Below are positions 1 to 12,447 of a stretch of DNA of 64,000 bases, piece by piece. Both the position numbers and the translations under genes were made by a program. Each line of letters begins with the position of its first letter. Position 1 is the stretch's first letter. Below the pieces are notes generated by a model. It ran no database searches, was not told where the DNA came from, and was given only the letters and a program-made list of their open reading frames with translations. This DNA comes from Dichotomocladium elegans (Eukaryota; Mucoromycota; Mucoromycetes; Mucorales; Lichtheimiaceae), in assembly GCA_025716815.1 (NCBI GenBank), contig JAIXMN010000002.1, positions 2,355,343-2,419,342 of the forward strand, read 5' to 3'.

Positions 1-400
1 AATAATTCAACTCACTGGAAGAAGGTAGTCAGAGCAGTAGCCGTCTGCTGGCCACGGCCCATGGCACCAGGCTGATCAGCAGGGTCTGGTAGAAGGAGTG
101 TTCCTCAAGTTAATCGATCGATGTAGATAACAGGATATGATCAGAAAAAAGCTTACAGGACTCAGGAGCAGGGAATTGAATATAGTTCTGGAATGGTCCG
201 ATAAGACCATAGTAGGTGAAACGCTCACAGAATTCGACCAACACGACAAAGTAAGCTGCAATAGGGATACTATCTGGCACCTCGCGAAGAGTCTTATAGT
301 CTTCCTCTGTGGGCTCCTCGCGTTGGTCGGCGTGATGCTGTTCGAGCTCAGTAGCTTCGGTGCTTTGGATGACCTCCTTCTCTGCCTTTTCCGAAGACAT
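1..400 (-). CDS. POT/PTR2-family proton-coupled oligopeptide transporter, 5' end only
   Basis: Start codon at 398-400. Exon 1 (400-157) encodes a charged cytosolic amino end followed by the family hallmark VEFCERFTYYGLIGPFQNYI, which marks transmembrane helix 1 and the ExxER motif of proton-coupled oligopeptide transporters. Exon 2 (85-16) continues with a GxGQQTATALTTFF segment, also typical of fungal PTR2 proteins. The intron 156-86 uses a gtaagc donor and a ctaccag acceptor and keeps frame; a second donor (gtgagt) lies at 15. Known role of the family: import of di- and tripeptides across the plasma membrane with protons. The remaining helices lie outside the window. The acceptor of intron 1 is inferred, because an alternative AG nearer the donor would create a stop codon. 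Confidence 0.9.
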
Positions 401-3291
401 TGTTTCCAGTTATGAGATCAAGTTGGAGCAAAGGCAACAGGATAAGAAGACTGCGAAACGGGGTGGGAAGCTTATTCAAATTTATATACGAGATACTATG
501 GAAAAAAAAAAAAGGTCGAGATCAGAAAATCTTTGTGGGACAAAATTTAATCCGGATTTGGCAGGTTGAGAGTGTGTGTCTGAGCATATGACATTGGCGC
601 TACGCACACTCTCCAACCGTGGTGCCAATGATTTACAATATAACCTGTATAGAAAAAGGTCATGTGGGGTCGCGATACTATCTGTAACTGGGTCAGGGAA
701 TTTGCAAACTCCGCATGTTTTATTGGAGCCACTCCCACCCCAGCGTTAACAATGGGTATCTGCAGACTAGTCAACGGTGAAATGAGTCTAGCGTCTTTTA
801 GTTTCTTTTATGAGAAGTAAATAGTACGGCTGAAGAGATGTTTCGAGATGAGAGGGAAAAAAGCTCATAGAGTTACTCGTACAACGTGGTGCTGTCGAGA
901 AAAAAAAAAAAAACAGAAGATCCTACACAACTTCTTTCAGGATCACAACTCTGCCCGGGTACAGAACAGCTTCCACCTTCGATAAGGCTACACGAATCAA
1001 GACTCAATGCATAACTATATCATACACCTCTGCTTCAGACGCCTTTTTATCATTCTCTCTTGGCAATGAAATCAAAAACAATCTAACCCACGCGATCAGT
1101 GGCGAGACAAAATCGGGAATAAGTTCCCAAAGTGGCGAAGTTTTGAAGCCTAAAGGGCAGCATTATTCCTTGTCTTCTATTCTGCCAAAGCTAGAAATGG
1201 TAATCCACGCATCGAGAAAGGAACTCAACTCCGCGCGCTCGCTGGCTCGCTCTCGCAAAATGACTCGGATGACCCTGTTCCCTCCCCCCCCCACCAATCC
1301 TCAGACAGTCCCTCTCTTTGTACTACCCAAGTGTTCCTTCTCTGATCCCGTCGGCCTCTGAAGAACTGTCTCGGCAACTGCTTCACAATTGCACGTGTTA
1401 TCAGCCTACCAGGGTATGATCAGATCATAAAATAGCTATTCGAAAATGACAGGTAAGAGAAAGTAAGTCTATTGTTATTCCTCGCGCAAAAAAAAAGCAT
1501 GATCTCTATCAACACCAGACCTGATCAAGGTGTGCTGACCAGCTATATCCTTATTATCAGACAGACCATTTTGATAACGTAGCGTGAGAATTATCGCGGG
1601 AATGTACTTTACGACTTATCAGGGCCGACCTCCTTGCCGAAACAAAAAGGGTTCAGGCCTGTGATCTGATCCTCCCCCGAAGCACTTTTTTTTTTGCGCG
1701 AAAACTTTATCCAGGGTGATATTACTTTGGCGGGATAATCCGGACGGTCGTCAAACGTTCAACCTTGAATCATCTCAAGGAGTATCTCCGTGTGTAGCCA
1801 TGGACACACATATCCATCCCCCATCAAGTAAAGAAGTAAAAAAAAAACACGATCGGTTGTGAGCACCTGACTCAATTCACTTATGGATAGCTTCGCGAAG
1901 TCGCGGGTGCGCGCACAAATGGGAAAATGTATGAAAACGGACAAGTTCCACAAAGCTGGCGAAAATGGGGGTTTTTTTTGTCGAATAGCACGGTTTAATT
2001 TGATCCAAAGGAAAAAAAAAAGGGAGCAATAGCTTTTTTAATATATTTCAGATGCGGATGAACACAGCATGATAATCCTCGGCTATCGATGATGTACATA
2101 GCAAAGCTTGATGCGCTTGTTCATTCGTTATTGCTCGTTATACTTAGTTTCCAACGATATGCGCCTGCTTCCTTACGCCAGTTATAGGGGCCATCACTGA
2201 ATCCAGAGCGCTGGTCCGCCCACTGCGCGCGTGCGGTCTTTTTAACATCAGAATGATGCCTCTGTTTCTTTTTTTCTCGCGAGTCTTTCCTCGAGTATTA
2301 CACGATTTGTGCCCCTTGTCCGACAAGCGTGCGAATGTTGCTTATTTAGGACGCTGGATGAATGTGATACTAGTTATCCAACCCAACATTAAGAGTCATC
2401 CTATGGGGAGGAGATCATCCATAGCAAACTATCAACCCGGGCCAGGTTCTTGCTTCGATTTATGGTACGGCCGGTGACGTTTTTCTATTTGCGGAACACC
2501 TGCGCCTTGTGCTTAGGCACTGAACAACAGGCCTCGGCCCATCCACTGTTCCTCCACCTCCCGTCCCAAACCCCCGGGGGGGGCTCCCTCATTCTCGTGC
2601 TGTAATACGTGGCTCCGGATGATGCTATTGCTTATTCATTGTGTCTTTTCGATCTTTTTGCATTTATCGAATGCGGTATTTTGGCGGTGCTGAAACAGCG
2701 GAAATCGGTCATTGGGATACGCGTACATTACGCCTAGAAATAGCAAGGCCGCTATGTAGATTAAAGGACTCTGGTTGCCTGTATGCAATAGAGACTATTC
2801 ATCATGTCCGCCCTCCCTTGAATCGAGTACTGTACATACGCCATCGACCAACCGTTTAAAAAATATAAATCTATTTTAATCGCAATTACCCTACACCGCC
2901 CGACTATTGTCGGTAAAAAATCAGCGGTTCCATCTACAGCAACTGGTGCTCCTTTTTTTTTGACGAACACCTTAACTTTCTGATGAGATAGAGAGACCCG
3001 TTTGGTCGGATCCAAATTGCCTCAGAAACAGATACATGTACAGGTATTAACTTTTGACGTGGTCAGCGACCACCTTGCGTAGCGTTGTTAGGCAGTCTCA
3101 ATCAAGTGTGGGGTGTGGGGGGAGCTTCGTCAGCGTGGTGTGTTGGGATCCGCTCCTTTCGTTCGGAATGGTCAGTCTGATGCAAGAGGTTCAACAAAGT
3201 GGCTGCACCCCCCCATCGCACCGATATTATATATCGTGAAGGACAAAATGTTTGAGCGCAGGACGAGAAGTATACATATACATACACACAC

Positions 3292-3323
<32 letters not shown>

Positions 3324-4451
3324 ACGTGCTCGTATGTGCTACGTTTGCCATCAAAAGAGTTTATCTCCTGTCCTGAACTACAGTAACCTACCACCCATAC
3401 CTCTCGCGAGTTTTCTATTTTATTCTCCATCCGCAGCGGACAACAAGAAAGATAATAGCTGCATGTCATCTAAAGAAGAACAACAAAATCAAGCTCGTTG
3501 CGACTGCATTTGTAAGCAACCCTCGTTGGCTGGTCTCCCCTCGACGCCCACCCCGGCTCCTGATATACTTACTGTACGTATCCGCCTGAAGAATCTGCTG
3601 CTACTTATCAGCAAGCACAGTCGTTTTACATATTTGGTCAACACGATTGTATCGTGAGACACAGAGGAGTGTGATATGTAGTAGGAGGATGGGGTCCCGG
3701 GGAGTGGCTTCCCTTGAAACCAGGTTTTCTTTGCTAATGCACTCACAATTGATTCCCGGGAACCATCGTTTGCTAACTCTTTTCATCGAGAGAGAACTCA
3801 GACTCTGGCCGCGGACAGATCCTCAAACAGTCTTCGGCCATATACGTTTCTCACTCTCTTCTTGTCATCACTAGAGCGCATTGCCATCGTCATCAACCTA
3901 CTGATTCATTCCTGACCGATCAACGCGCTCAGAGAAACAGAAGAGCGGGTATGAGCAGTCATTGAAATGGTCTATAATGCTCTCATCTTGGCTCAATCTT
4001 GATACGACTAATGTTTGATTCCCGGAAAGACCAACGGAAGGCTGAACTTTATACAACTTGCCAGCGTAGGTGTCTTTATGTTAATCCGATTGGTTCATTG
4101 CCCGTTTTATTGTCATAAAGACACGCTGCACGCAGGATCTTTTTTCAGTGTGCGACGAATCGGAAATGAGCCGGTATTCATATACATCGAAAAATATAAT
4201 TACATGAGCTACGATATGGCTGTGTGTGGTAAAGAGAGTAGTGGATGATGAATGGGATGTAGGTATGGTACATGAAAGAAAAACTATGTGAGTGATTTGA
4301 CATTGATGTTTGGTCGAGCCGTCATACAAAACCGCAAACGCAATAGATCAAAACTATGCTGTTCCCTGCAGTTTTCTTGTGTTCTTTGCCGGGGGTCCAT
4401 CGTGTATGGCTTCCTCTTCCATCAATTTTCGTTTATCTATCCATGCAAAAT
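401..4451. other. Intergenic region, no convincing gene
   Basis: About 4 kb between the divergent 5' end of the transporter gene and the 3' end of the LDB gene. Only short unrelated ORFs occur, with no recognisable domain, and several A or T runs of 8-13 bases. It includes the transporter's promoter side (upstream of 400) and one microsatellite (listed separately). No tRNA fold or transposon terminus was recognised here. Confidence 0.6.
3271..3325. repeat. (TA)n microsatellite flanked by CA and TG repeats
   Basis: A run of CATACACACA, then about ten TA units, then TGTGTGTGTG. The block is close to a perfect inverted repeat and could extrude as a cruciform. Simple sequence, no gene. Confidence 0.9.
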
Positions 4452-6547
4452 CTAAGAATCCGGTGACGCAGCCGAAAACACACCATTCAACCTACTTGGT
4501 AAGGCGGGACTTGAGCCAGGAAAGGAAGGTGCGACATGGTGGGTATAGGGAGATACTGCTGCTGCTGCTGCGTATGCTGCGTCAGTGATTGGGTAAGGCG
4601 ATGTAGGATTTTGAGACATCCGCTTCCATAATTCTTCTGCAGCAGGATTGGCTCCGAAGGGGTGCATTGGTGGCTGGCTGTTAAGAGTTCCGCTCATTTG
4701 GCCAACTCGGTACATACCCGCAGCTGTCGCTGGATTGATCACTTGTCGAATAACGGGTCCCATTGAAGACTTTGTCACTTGTTCCTCGAGGATTTTCATA
4801 CGTAGGCATAAAGCAACTGGATAAAAGTCATTTTTTGGTTTAACATAACTATATTCCCAGCCGAGGAAAAAGTAAACTTACGATTCGCTGACAGATCGGC
4901 GATAATCGAGTAGAACGGGATGTCTGCAAATAGATATGCGGTGTCCGAGATCTTGACGATATAGAAAAGGTTAACAACGTCATCTATTAATTTTGATAAC
5001 CGAACGCACCTCGAGCAAGTGCACGATACGCGCTGGAATACCCCAAGGAGTGATAGCAGAGTCAGGAAGTATAGGTGTAGGCGGAAGAATATTGGCTCCA
5101 GACTTCTTATTTGCTGCTTTAGATTTCTTTTTCGAGGCAGGAGGAGGTTGTGGCGCAACTGTTTGGATATACTGCCGCGAAATAAACTCTTCGTGGATTG
5201 CGCATTCAAAATTAAAAAGCTCAATCTTTAGTCCACCATTGCGGGTATCTGTTATCAAATCAACCGTCAAGGTGCCTGATAATACAACCTTTTTAAAGGA
5301 TGGGTTATCGACCCATGCCAGTCAGTATACATGTTTGACTCCCCCTTTATACATATATCTATAGACTGTCAGGTTATATAATAACTCACCAAAGATCCGT
5401 TGCTATAGCGGTATATGAAGCTCGAACGAGGACATTCAAGCATAATGGTGTTTGGCATCAAAAAAATATTTGTCTGATCCAGTGTCAGTTGCATTGATGT
5501 TACCCCGCAAAGATACTGGGTTTGGAAAATCCTCGCAATACAGGGCCGTCCGATGGCTGTCGATTTGTAAAATATAAGTCCATGATCGATGTTCACTCTC
5601 ATTCTCTGTCCATTCTATACGAGTAGTGTATCCAGTTCTTTCTAACTTACTATATTGTCGCTTCTGCTGGGTCTCTGCATTCAGCAAGGTGAACTTGAAC
5701 GCGCCATTCGGCGAAAAGAAATCATCAACGAAATTGTTCCACACCGAAATGTCAGTAGGCTATTGAAAAGAAAAAAAGGCATTAGTCTAAGGCTCCTCTC
5801 TCAATATCTTTCTCTTGCTCCTCCTACTACTTACCTCTGACTCTGGCGTCAGTCTATCACTGAACTGCATCAATTTGAGGACAGCAATGCCGTTCTGGCT
5901 AATCCCACTGACAGCACTGATTGTTGAAAAGGAAGCAGGTATGAAAATAAAGGACAAAACCAACTAAATCAGCCCTTCTCATCTGTATCTCACCTAGGCA
6001 AAGGTGCCGTTGTCATGGCTGGTGTAGGTAACTGTTGCTTCAGCATTTGCGCATTAGCTGCCATAGTTGCAGTATTTGCTTGATTTGTAATGATGGGTGT
6101 TGCGGGGATTGCATTTGCACCATTCGGCCGAGAGTCATCAAAATTTTGCGCAGACGGATCTTGTCGAAGATCTTGTGGTTGTTGTTGTTGTTGCTGTTGA
6201 GAGTTGAGTGCAAGGTGACTAGGCGCCTGGAGATGTGAGTGATTTTGTTGGTGATGCTGCTGCTGCTGCTGCTGCACGATTTGCTTTTGGTCTTGCGGTT
6301 GTTGCTGATGGGGAGGATGTTGTTGTTGCTGCTGCTGAAGCTGTTGCAAATGTTGTTGCTCCTGCTGTTGTTGCAATTGCAATTGAATTTGCTGCTGCAT
6401 CAAAAACTGCTGCCGCCGGTACTGAAGCATCTGCTGGTGTTGTAGTTGTGCTTGCGACAGTGGCATATACATTAATCCAGTCTGAGATTGGGACGGCAAA
6501 TCCGGAACAGTACGTGTGCTATTTGTTGCACCTGATTCAGAAGCCAT
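4452..6547 (-). CDS. LIM-domain-binding (LDB/NLI/PtaB-Mfg1 type) transcriptional co-regulator
   Basis: Seven exons keep one frame: 6547-5994, 5916-5835, 5759-5651, 5556-5390, 5288-5010, 4951-4882, 4816-4452 (stop TAG), 541 residues. Residues 1-185 are a low-complexity poly-Q arm. The conserved LDB core follows: LKLMQFSDRL, WNNFVDDFFSPNGAFKFTLL, then MLECPRSSFIYRY and LKIELFNFECAIHEE, then a basic KKKSKAANKKSG linker. Known role of the family: a nuclear adaptor that dimerises and bridges transcription factors (for example Flo8-type proteins in ascomycetes) to promoters, controlling adhesion and morphogenesis. The start is the ATG at 6547, because the upstream in-frame ATG lies in a purine-rich probable leader. 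Exon phases all agree, which supports the model. The last exon (NPTSPYPITDAAYAAAAAV) is low complexity. The acceptor at 5289 and the short exon 4951-4882 are the least certain parts. Confidence 0.85.
6180..6440 (-). repeat. CAG/CAA poly-glutamine repeat in the LDB gene
   Basis: Mixed CAG and CAA codons on the minus strand encode Q runs broken by H, P and L. The mixed codons argue for selection on the peptide rather than for a pure expanding triplet. Confidence 0.9.
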
Positions 6548-7189
6548 GAAAAAAATAACTAAAAAAATAGCAACCGATTGAAGAAAAAGAGAGAGAAGAG
6601 TTCTCTCGCTCTCAGCAGAACCCCCTACTCTCTCCTTCTCCTCCCTCCTCCTCCTCCCAATTCGTAATGGATTTTTAAGACCCGTCCCACACATTATTGG
6701 TTATTGTATCCATCGCTGGTACATGGTCTAGATGACTTTGCTCGTTTACCATCCTTCGAATCACATAGTATCATAAACCGTCATTGAACGAGATACTTAA
6801 CATGATACAGTTGGGATGCATAAAGATCCAACAACAGTAATGGTGGTATGTTAATTCTAATGGGAACGCTTATTATTGTATTGGCAGCTTCTTTTCCGCA
6901 TCCTAATGTTCCGTTGATCTACTTCTCCTAGCACAGTGATAGATTTATAAAGCAAGGATAATTAAGCGCTGCGGCACAGCTATGCATTAAAGCAGTATCT
7001 ACAAACATAAAGATATGGTATACACCATTTTCCCAAAATTTAAGTCGTATTGTAGCCCAGGATGACAAAGCAAATGTCGCATGCGTGGCGAAAGATGTCT
7101 CCCAAAAAGGCTTGGCAAATCCATCTCTATAAATGTTAGTCAGTATTGTGTTCTTTCTATTATACCCATTTTTCATTCTGAAATGAGCC
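6548..7189. other. Upstream region of the LDB gene
   Basis: Contains a purine-rich (minus strand) GGAGGAGGAG tract at about 6580-6660 that probably lies in the leader or core promoter. No gene recognised in the remainder. Confidence 0.5.
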
Positions 7190-7790
7190 ATTTATTTTCT
7201 TACCACGATGGGCAAGGCCTTTTCTTGATGAGCATGGGTGCCCTGAACCACTGGACTATGTCATTATGAGGAAATGTACTCTCTTCAATCCGCTTTTTCT
7301 CCACAGAATCTCTGCGTAATTTATCTTTTAGGAGTAACCTTGATTTTGTTGATACGCATATCCCCAAGCCAAAGGATTCAGATGAAAGAGGTAGACTTCA
7401 AGCGCGGCTATACAATGTACACCGACAAAGAGAAGCTCAGATTGTTTAACCTGATGTTTGATAATGTCTTGAATGCATCTGCTGCTGCAAAACAACTAGG
7501 AATTCATGTTCGATCAGCTCAGCGATGGTCATCACAGTACGAAAAGATCCTGACAGCATTTTGAAGAAATGTAGTGGCAGAAGTCGTTCACGTATTCTCA
7601 ACGAAGAGCATAAGAGTGCTATTCATGAAAGGCTTGAATAAAAATCTATCAACTGTCCTAGAGCAAACGATGGAGCAATTGCTCCAGAGATTTGAGGGTC
7701 TATATGAGAAGATATCGGATCCCAGATTTCTTTGGATAAGTTGAAAGGATTGTTGAGACATAAAGAGGATTACTCCTATATGCAATCATG
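7190..7790 (+). pseudogene. Degenerate Tc1/IS630-like transposase, amino-terminal part
   Basis: From an ATG at 7382 the frame reads MKEVDFKRGYTMYTDKEK, then a helix-turn-helix stretch (NASAAAKQLGIHVRSAQRW). This matches the amino end of fungal Tc1/IS630-type transposases. After 7564 the reading continues only in other frames (ILNEEHKSAIHERLE) with stops. No DDE catalytic domain follows, so the copy is truncated. A related peptide (MKEARIKRRYTAYTDQYRF) occurs on the opposite strand near 15.2 kb, showing the two are the same family. Confidence 0.65.
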
Positions 7791-8823
7791 CAGTATCAGG
7801 TCAAACCTCGGATAAAACGAAGAAATAGACTCTATAGTTGCCGCTATGGTTATTGCCATGTGGACATCCGGATATGCTTTGTGTGAGCCAGCTTGGTAAG
7901 TCAAAGTGTAAAGGGGATTGGATAATGTTTTCTTTGACTCACGCGACCTTTCTCCGTGGTTATTCGACGATTTCGTATAGTATTATGCGCCATTTTTATT
8001 TACTTTGGAAAATAAAGCAGATGGATGCGCTTCATTGGAAACTAATCCTCCATCACTGCAACAAAATTAGTGAATTGACGTAGTTCCATTTGCCCTGTGC
8101 ACATATACGAAGTCCCCCCTAGAGATGCCACACATCTTCCTGGGATGCATTTGTCATGTGTTTCAGCATGCTTTGCTTCGAATAGGCACAGAGATGGTCG
8201 CCACAAAAATATGCTGTATTTGCTTTTGATCAAACAATGTTATTCTTCAAACAGGTTATATCAAAATATGCACCCTTCTTTGCACCGTTATATTTAAGCT
8301 CTTTAGCGAATCACGAAACCTTTTGTTCTCTCTCAATACTTCTTGTCTTTCTCTTTCTACCTTATTCTGTCTCTTTTTCCATTGTTCGAAGCTACCCCTC
8401 CGCCCGGCGTCCGAACAAGTCCAAAGTTTCCAATCTATTCCTGCGCACTTATAGCCAAACGCATTGGAACCAGCTCTGTGTATGCATAATGCGAATGTAA
8501 GAAATGATCTGTTGTCGACGCGTTCCTGCAAACATCCTTTGCGTATGCGGTGTTCCACGTGAGTCCTCCTTTCGGCGGACTGGTGTTTATGCCTTGCGGA
8601 CGGTGTGGCCACATTGCTTCATATCACTCGAGATGAAGTGATGAATAATGACGGTGAATGGTTTTATTATCTAGAAAAGAAGAAAGGGTAAAAAATCGTG
8701 TATCTTTTTCACGTGCGGCCGATTATGGATTAGCGAGGGTCTTAAAAAAAGGAAAGGGGAAATGAATCATAGCTAATATGCGCAAAATAAGCCAATGCAA
8801 TGGATTGTCTTTCTCCTTTTTCT
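7791..8823. other. Intergenic region downstream of VPS74
   Basis: Short ORFs on both strands (for example 8256-8612 minus) have no recognisable domain and no splice partners. Probably non-coding, including the 3' flank of VPS74. Confidence 0.45.
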
Positions 8824-9919
8824 TTAACTTACAATGGTATCCATTTTGGTGAAAACGCTCAGGACAGCAGCGACAACTTCCAATGAGAGTGCTGTCCCGG
8901 CTAAAAGCTCGATCTTGGCCCCCGTTCCGGTAAAGGGCCAAGATGAAAAGTCGTTCATAAGCTCATCAACTTTGCTGTATGCTTGTTCTCTCAGGTCTGG
9001 CTGAAGGTAGAGAAGAGCATTCTCGAGCACATTGGCTGCATAGGCCACACAGATCATGCAGACAGTCCTAAGGTATGCATAAGGGACTATTGATTGGCTG
9101 TCAATCGTCGTGGCCGAGACGCGGTTGACCAGTGTCGTGCACACTCGCTTAATGATCTCTTCTTTGGTTATCATGTCTGCGACAGGGTGCGTGGTCATAT
9201 CGAAAAGCAAAAAATAGCGTTTCTCTGTCCTCAGCACGCCCTTATCTACCAAGCCCTTCGCAAGACGCTCACGGACTTGCTTAAGTTGGTAGCCGATCTT
9301 CGTGACATTCCATGTTTCGCCTACGTAATTCAAACGATATCGCCTTTTGTTCCTTCATCCACCTACGCACATTTTGCTACATACATACCACTTAATAGAT
9401 TAATCCAAGTCGCAACGCTGAGCTTTTCGCTCACTTTCATCATCTTAATCGTCTCGTCCAAGAGCACCTCGCCCGTCAGTTTATCGTTGACCAATTCGAT
9501 ACAACGGTCGGCGAGCAGATCTTTGCGGCGGTTGACGTCCTTCACCATAGCAATCCGTCCCCTGAATGCAAGCTCTATGAGAATACAGCCACGGAGGGCA
9601 TAGCTGATGCTGTCATTCCAAAAGGAGAGATATCCCTTATTTTCGGGGCGTCAGGTCAGATCACTTCGACGACCTTCTTTATATTCCTACATACCTGCTT
9701 GTCCTTGAGTCCAAGCAAGAGCACTTCTTCCATTAGCGTTAATCGCGGGGTACTTTTGCTCTCATCTACATCCTGTGGGTCGCATGCAATTTTAGTCTCT
9801 GATGTAGGCGAATTGGCCTCGTGTGAGCTGCTTCTGGTACGGCGGTCAGTTCGGCCGTCATTGGCATTGTTGCTTGGGGATACAACACCGCCGATTCTCC
9901 TTCGCGTGACGGTAGACAT
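8824..9919 (-). CDS. VPS74: GOLPH3/Vps74 PI4P-binding Golgi protein
   Basis: Three exons, 9919-9695, 9635-9389 and 9320-8824 (stop TAA), give 322 residues, close to the family's usual 300-350. A basic, disordered amino end (residues 1-58) precedes the GPP34 fold: LTLMEEVLLLGLKDKQ, GYLSFWNDSISYALRGC, ETWNVTKIGYQLKQVRERL, and a carboxyl end with ICVAYAANVLENAL. Known role: binds phosphatidylinositol-4-phosphate on Golgi membranes and the cytosolic tails of glycosyltransferases, linking them to COPI for retention. The RR-rich amino end fits the coatomer-binding arginine cluster seen in family members. Exon joints fall inside conserved peptides and keep phase, so the model is strong. The neighbour is pyruvate kinase on the same strand, with no sign of functional coupling. 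Confidence 0.95.
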
Positions 9920-10374
9920 CGAATGTTATGCTGCTGCAAACACTGCCCTTAGGATACGAACTAGACGGACGAGAAAGGATAAGTAAGAAAGGCGTACAAG
10001 TCATTTGCAGTAAAAAGACAGGCGGGGCAATGAGGCATTGATAACCTTACTTTTAAGGTAATAAGCCCTTGTATAAAGAGGGAAAGAATCGATCTTGGTT
10101 CTCTGGCGTGTTAGTAAAATGGGGCTATTTAAAACAAACGAAGCTTTGCGGCTATGCATACGGCACGCATGGAACAATGTGAGCTTTTCCTTTTACGAGA
10201 TTCAAAAATGGCCAATATCATGTTTCAAAAGAACAGAGCTCGAAGAATATTGAATGAACAAACGGCATGCGATGCTTTTTTTTTCTTTTATCAATGATGG
10301 AGAACGGAAGAAAAGGAATATGTATACCGTGACAAAGACGAATGATTTAAAGCAAATAGGAAGTTGTAAAGAAG
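9920..10374. other. Intergenic, VPS74 promoter and pyruvate kinase 3' flank
   Basis: 455 bases between two minus-strand genes. It must hold the VPS74 promoter and the pyruvate kinase polyadenylation region. No ORF of note. Confidence 0.6.
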
Positions 10375-12447
10375 TTAGGGTGTCATCAATACACGCAAGG
10401 TGTTGGTATTTCCAAGGCCACCTTTCCATCCCTGGACAGCAACGACCGGATCACCATGCTTGAGCAAGCCATATCGCATCGCCTGCTCCATACCCCAAAT
10501 CATTCGAGAGTCGACATCCTCTTGCCAAGGGAGATGCTCCATTGGGCTAAGATGAGCTGCAGCTGCAGAGAGGTATTTGCGGCTTGGTCTTGGGTAATAG
10601 AATGGATAGCATCCGCGGTAGAGATGAACCTGTCTGGCAGTCTGGGGGTTTCGGGTGATGACGATGATAGGGGCCTTGGGACGGTATTTGGAGATCAAAC
10701 GGGCGCTGTCACCGGATGTGGTCAGAACAATGATGGCTCCTGCATTCTGCTCGTTAGCCGCACTGACGGCCGCACAAGCCACAGTCTCGGTGGTTTCGGT
10801 TGGCAGAGGAGTGAGAGAACGGAGTTCGTTGAAAATGGCAGGATAGCACCAGACCGACTCCGCCAGAAGGCAGATATCGTGCATTGTGCGCACTGCGTCG
10901 ACTGGGTACTTGCCCTTGGCTGTCTCGCCCGAAAGCATCACACAATCTGCGCCATCAAGAATTGCATTGGCAACGTCGGATACCTCGGCACGGGTAGGTC
11001 GTGGATTGTACTAATAGGCACATCTGAATTTTTAGCAAACTCCCAATCCGCTACCGTGGCATGTGCCCTATGTCCCTCCCCTTGCACTTACAGTCATGGA
11101 CTCCAACATTTGCGTAGCACTTTTTTTTTTTTTACAAAACATCAAGTTAGCCATGTACTTCTGCCATCGTTACGGAGAGAAAGCTTACCAGATAACGGGC
11201 TTTCCGGCAAGGTTGCATTTCGTGATCATCATCTTTTGGGCAATAAACACGCGCTCCAATGGAATCTCGATACCCATGTCCTATGAGCCGAAACGTGAGA
11301 AAAAGAAATAACGAACACCTGCCATGCTACCACTTACACCACGCGCAACCATAACACCGTCGGTCTCTGCCAAGATATCGTCAAAGTTTACAACGCCTTG
11401 GTGATTTTCGATCTTGGAGATGATCTTGATACTCTTGCCTTCTTCGCCAAGAACCTCACGAATGTCACGCACGTCTTGGCCACGACGCACGAATGATGCA
11501 AAAATCATATCAACGCCGTTCTCAACACCGAACTTAAGATCAGCCTTGTCCTTTTCGGAGAGAGCGGGGAGGTCGACATCTGTTCCGGGTAAATTCACAC
11601 CCTTGTGGGCACAGAGTTTACCGTTATTGCGGGCGCGCACTTTGAGATTATCGCCCTCAATCTCGAGCACATCGAATGACAAGACACCATCATCGACATA
11701 GATCATCTTGCCCACCTCAATCATGTTGGGCAAGTTCTTGTAGTCAATGTACATCACCTTATCGTCGCAAATATCCTTGTACTGCTCGTCTACGCTAAAG
11801 ATCATCTCGTGGCCAGCAGAGATGGGGATCTGCACGGTGCACGGCCCAATTCGGCATTAAATGTATGAATAGTGGATATCCAGTAGAGCTTTTTTTTTTT
11901 ACCTCAACATCGTCTCTCATATTGCCTGTGCGGATTTCTGGACCTTTGGTGTCCAGCGCTATGGCAGTAGGACGGCCCGGGTATACTAGGTACTCCCAAA
12001 TGAATCTTCCAAGTACAGGAAAGCAAGGGAGATGAACACTTACATTCGACGCTTTTGCGAGTGTTTTCGATGACAGATTTATGGTACTATTTGTATTTGG
12101 TGTCAGCCTGCCTACCCGCTTTGCTATCTTACTGTTTACGCTTCAGTACCTCATAAGAGCCATGCGAGAAGTTCATGCGGACTACGTTTAAACCGACGTT
12201 GCGGAGCTGGGTGATCATCTCGACACTGTTGGTGTTTGGACCTAAACAGAATTTCACCAGACAGAACACAATAAGTACAAAACGTACGAGAAGCCTTCCC
12301 CCCTCCCAACCTCCCACTTGAACTTGTCTTCCTACCAATGGTGCCGATAATGCTGGATTTTCGAGCAGCAGGTGACTCGATATCGACGTTCATCTGGGCG
12401 AGCCATTGTACGCTTGAGGTGACCTCGGGAGTAAGAAGGGGTGCCAT
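10375..12447 (-). CDS. PYK1: Pyruvate kinase
   Basis: Eight exons: 12447-12336, 12241-12150, 12086-12044, 11985-11903, 11829-11338, 11280-11189, 11119-11092, 11010-10375 (stop TAA), 525 residues, the normal length. Conserved blocks in order: [31 protein letters not shown], the active-site signature [11 protein letters not shown] with its lysine, [34 protein letters not shown], and a carboxyl regulatory domain ending NTNTLRVL. Reaction: phosphoenolpyruvate plus ADP to pyruvate plus ATP, the last step of glycolysis in the cytosol. All internal exon phases agree (phase 1, 0, 1, 0, 0, 2, 0). One acceptor (11986) was chosen because it alone restores the LYPGRP motif. Exon 7 is only 28 nt and its acceptor follows a long A run, a possible weak splice site. 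Confidence 0.95.

Noticed and set aside
5019..5364. Plus-strand ORFs opposite the LDB gene
   Set aside because: The minus strand exons keep phase and match the LDB core; the plus ORFs have no domain.
6239..6549. Leucine- or alanine-rich plus-strand ORFs
   Set aside because: They are the complement of the poly-Q triplet repeat.
9420..9548. Separate 61-codon gene
   Set aside because: It is exon 2 of VPS74 read with a part of the following intron.
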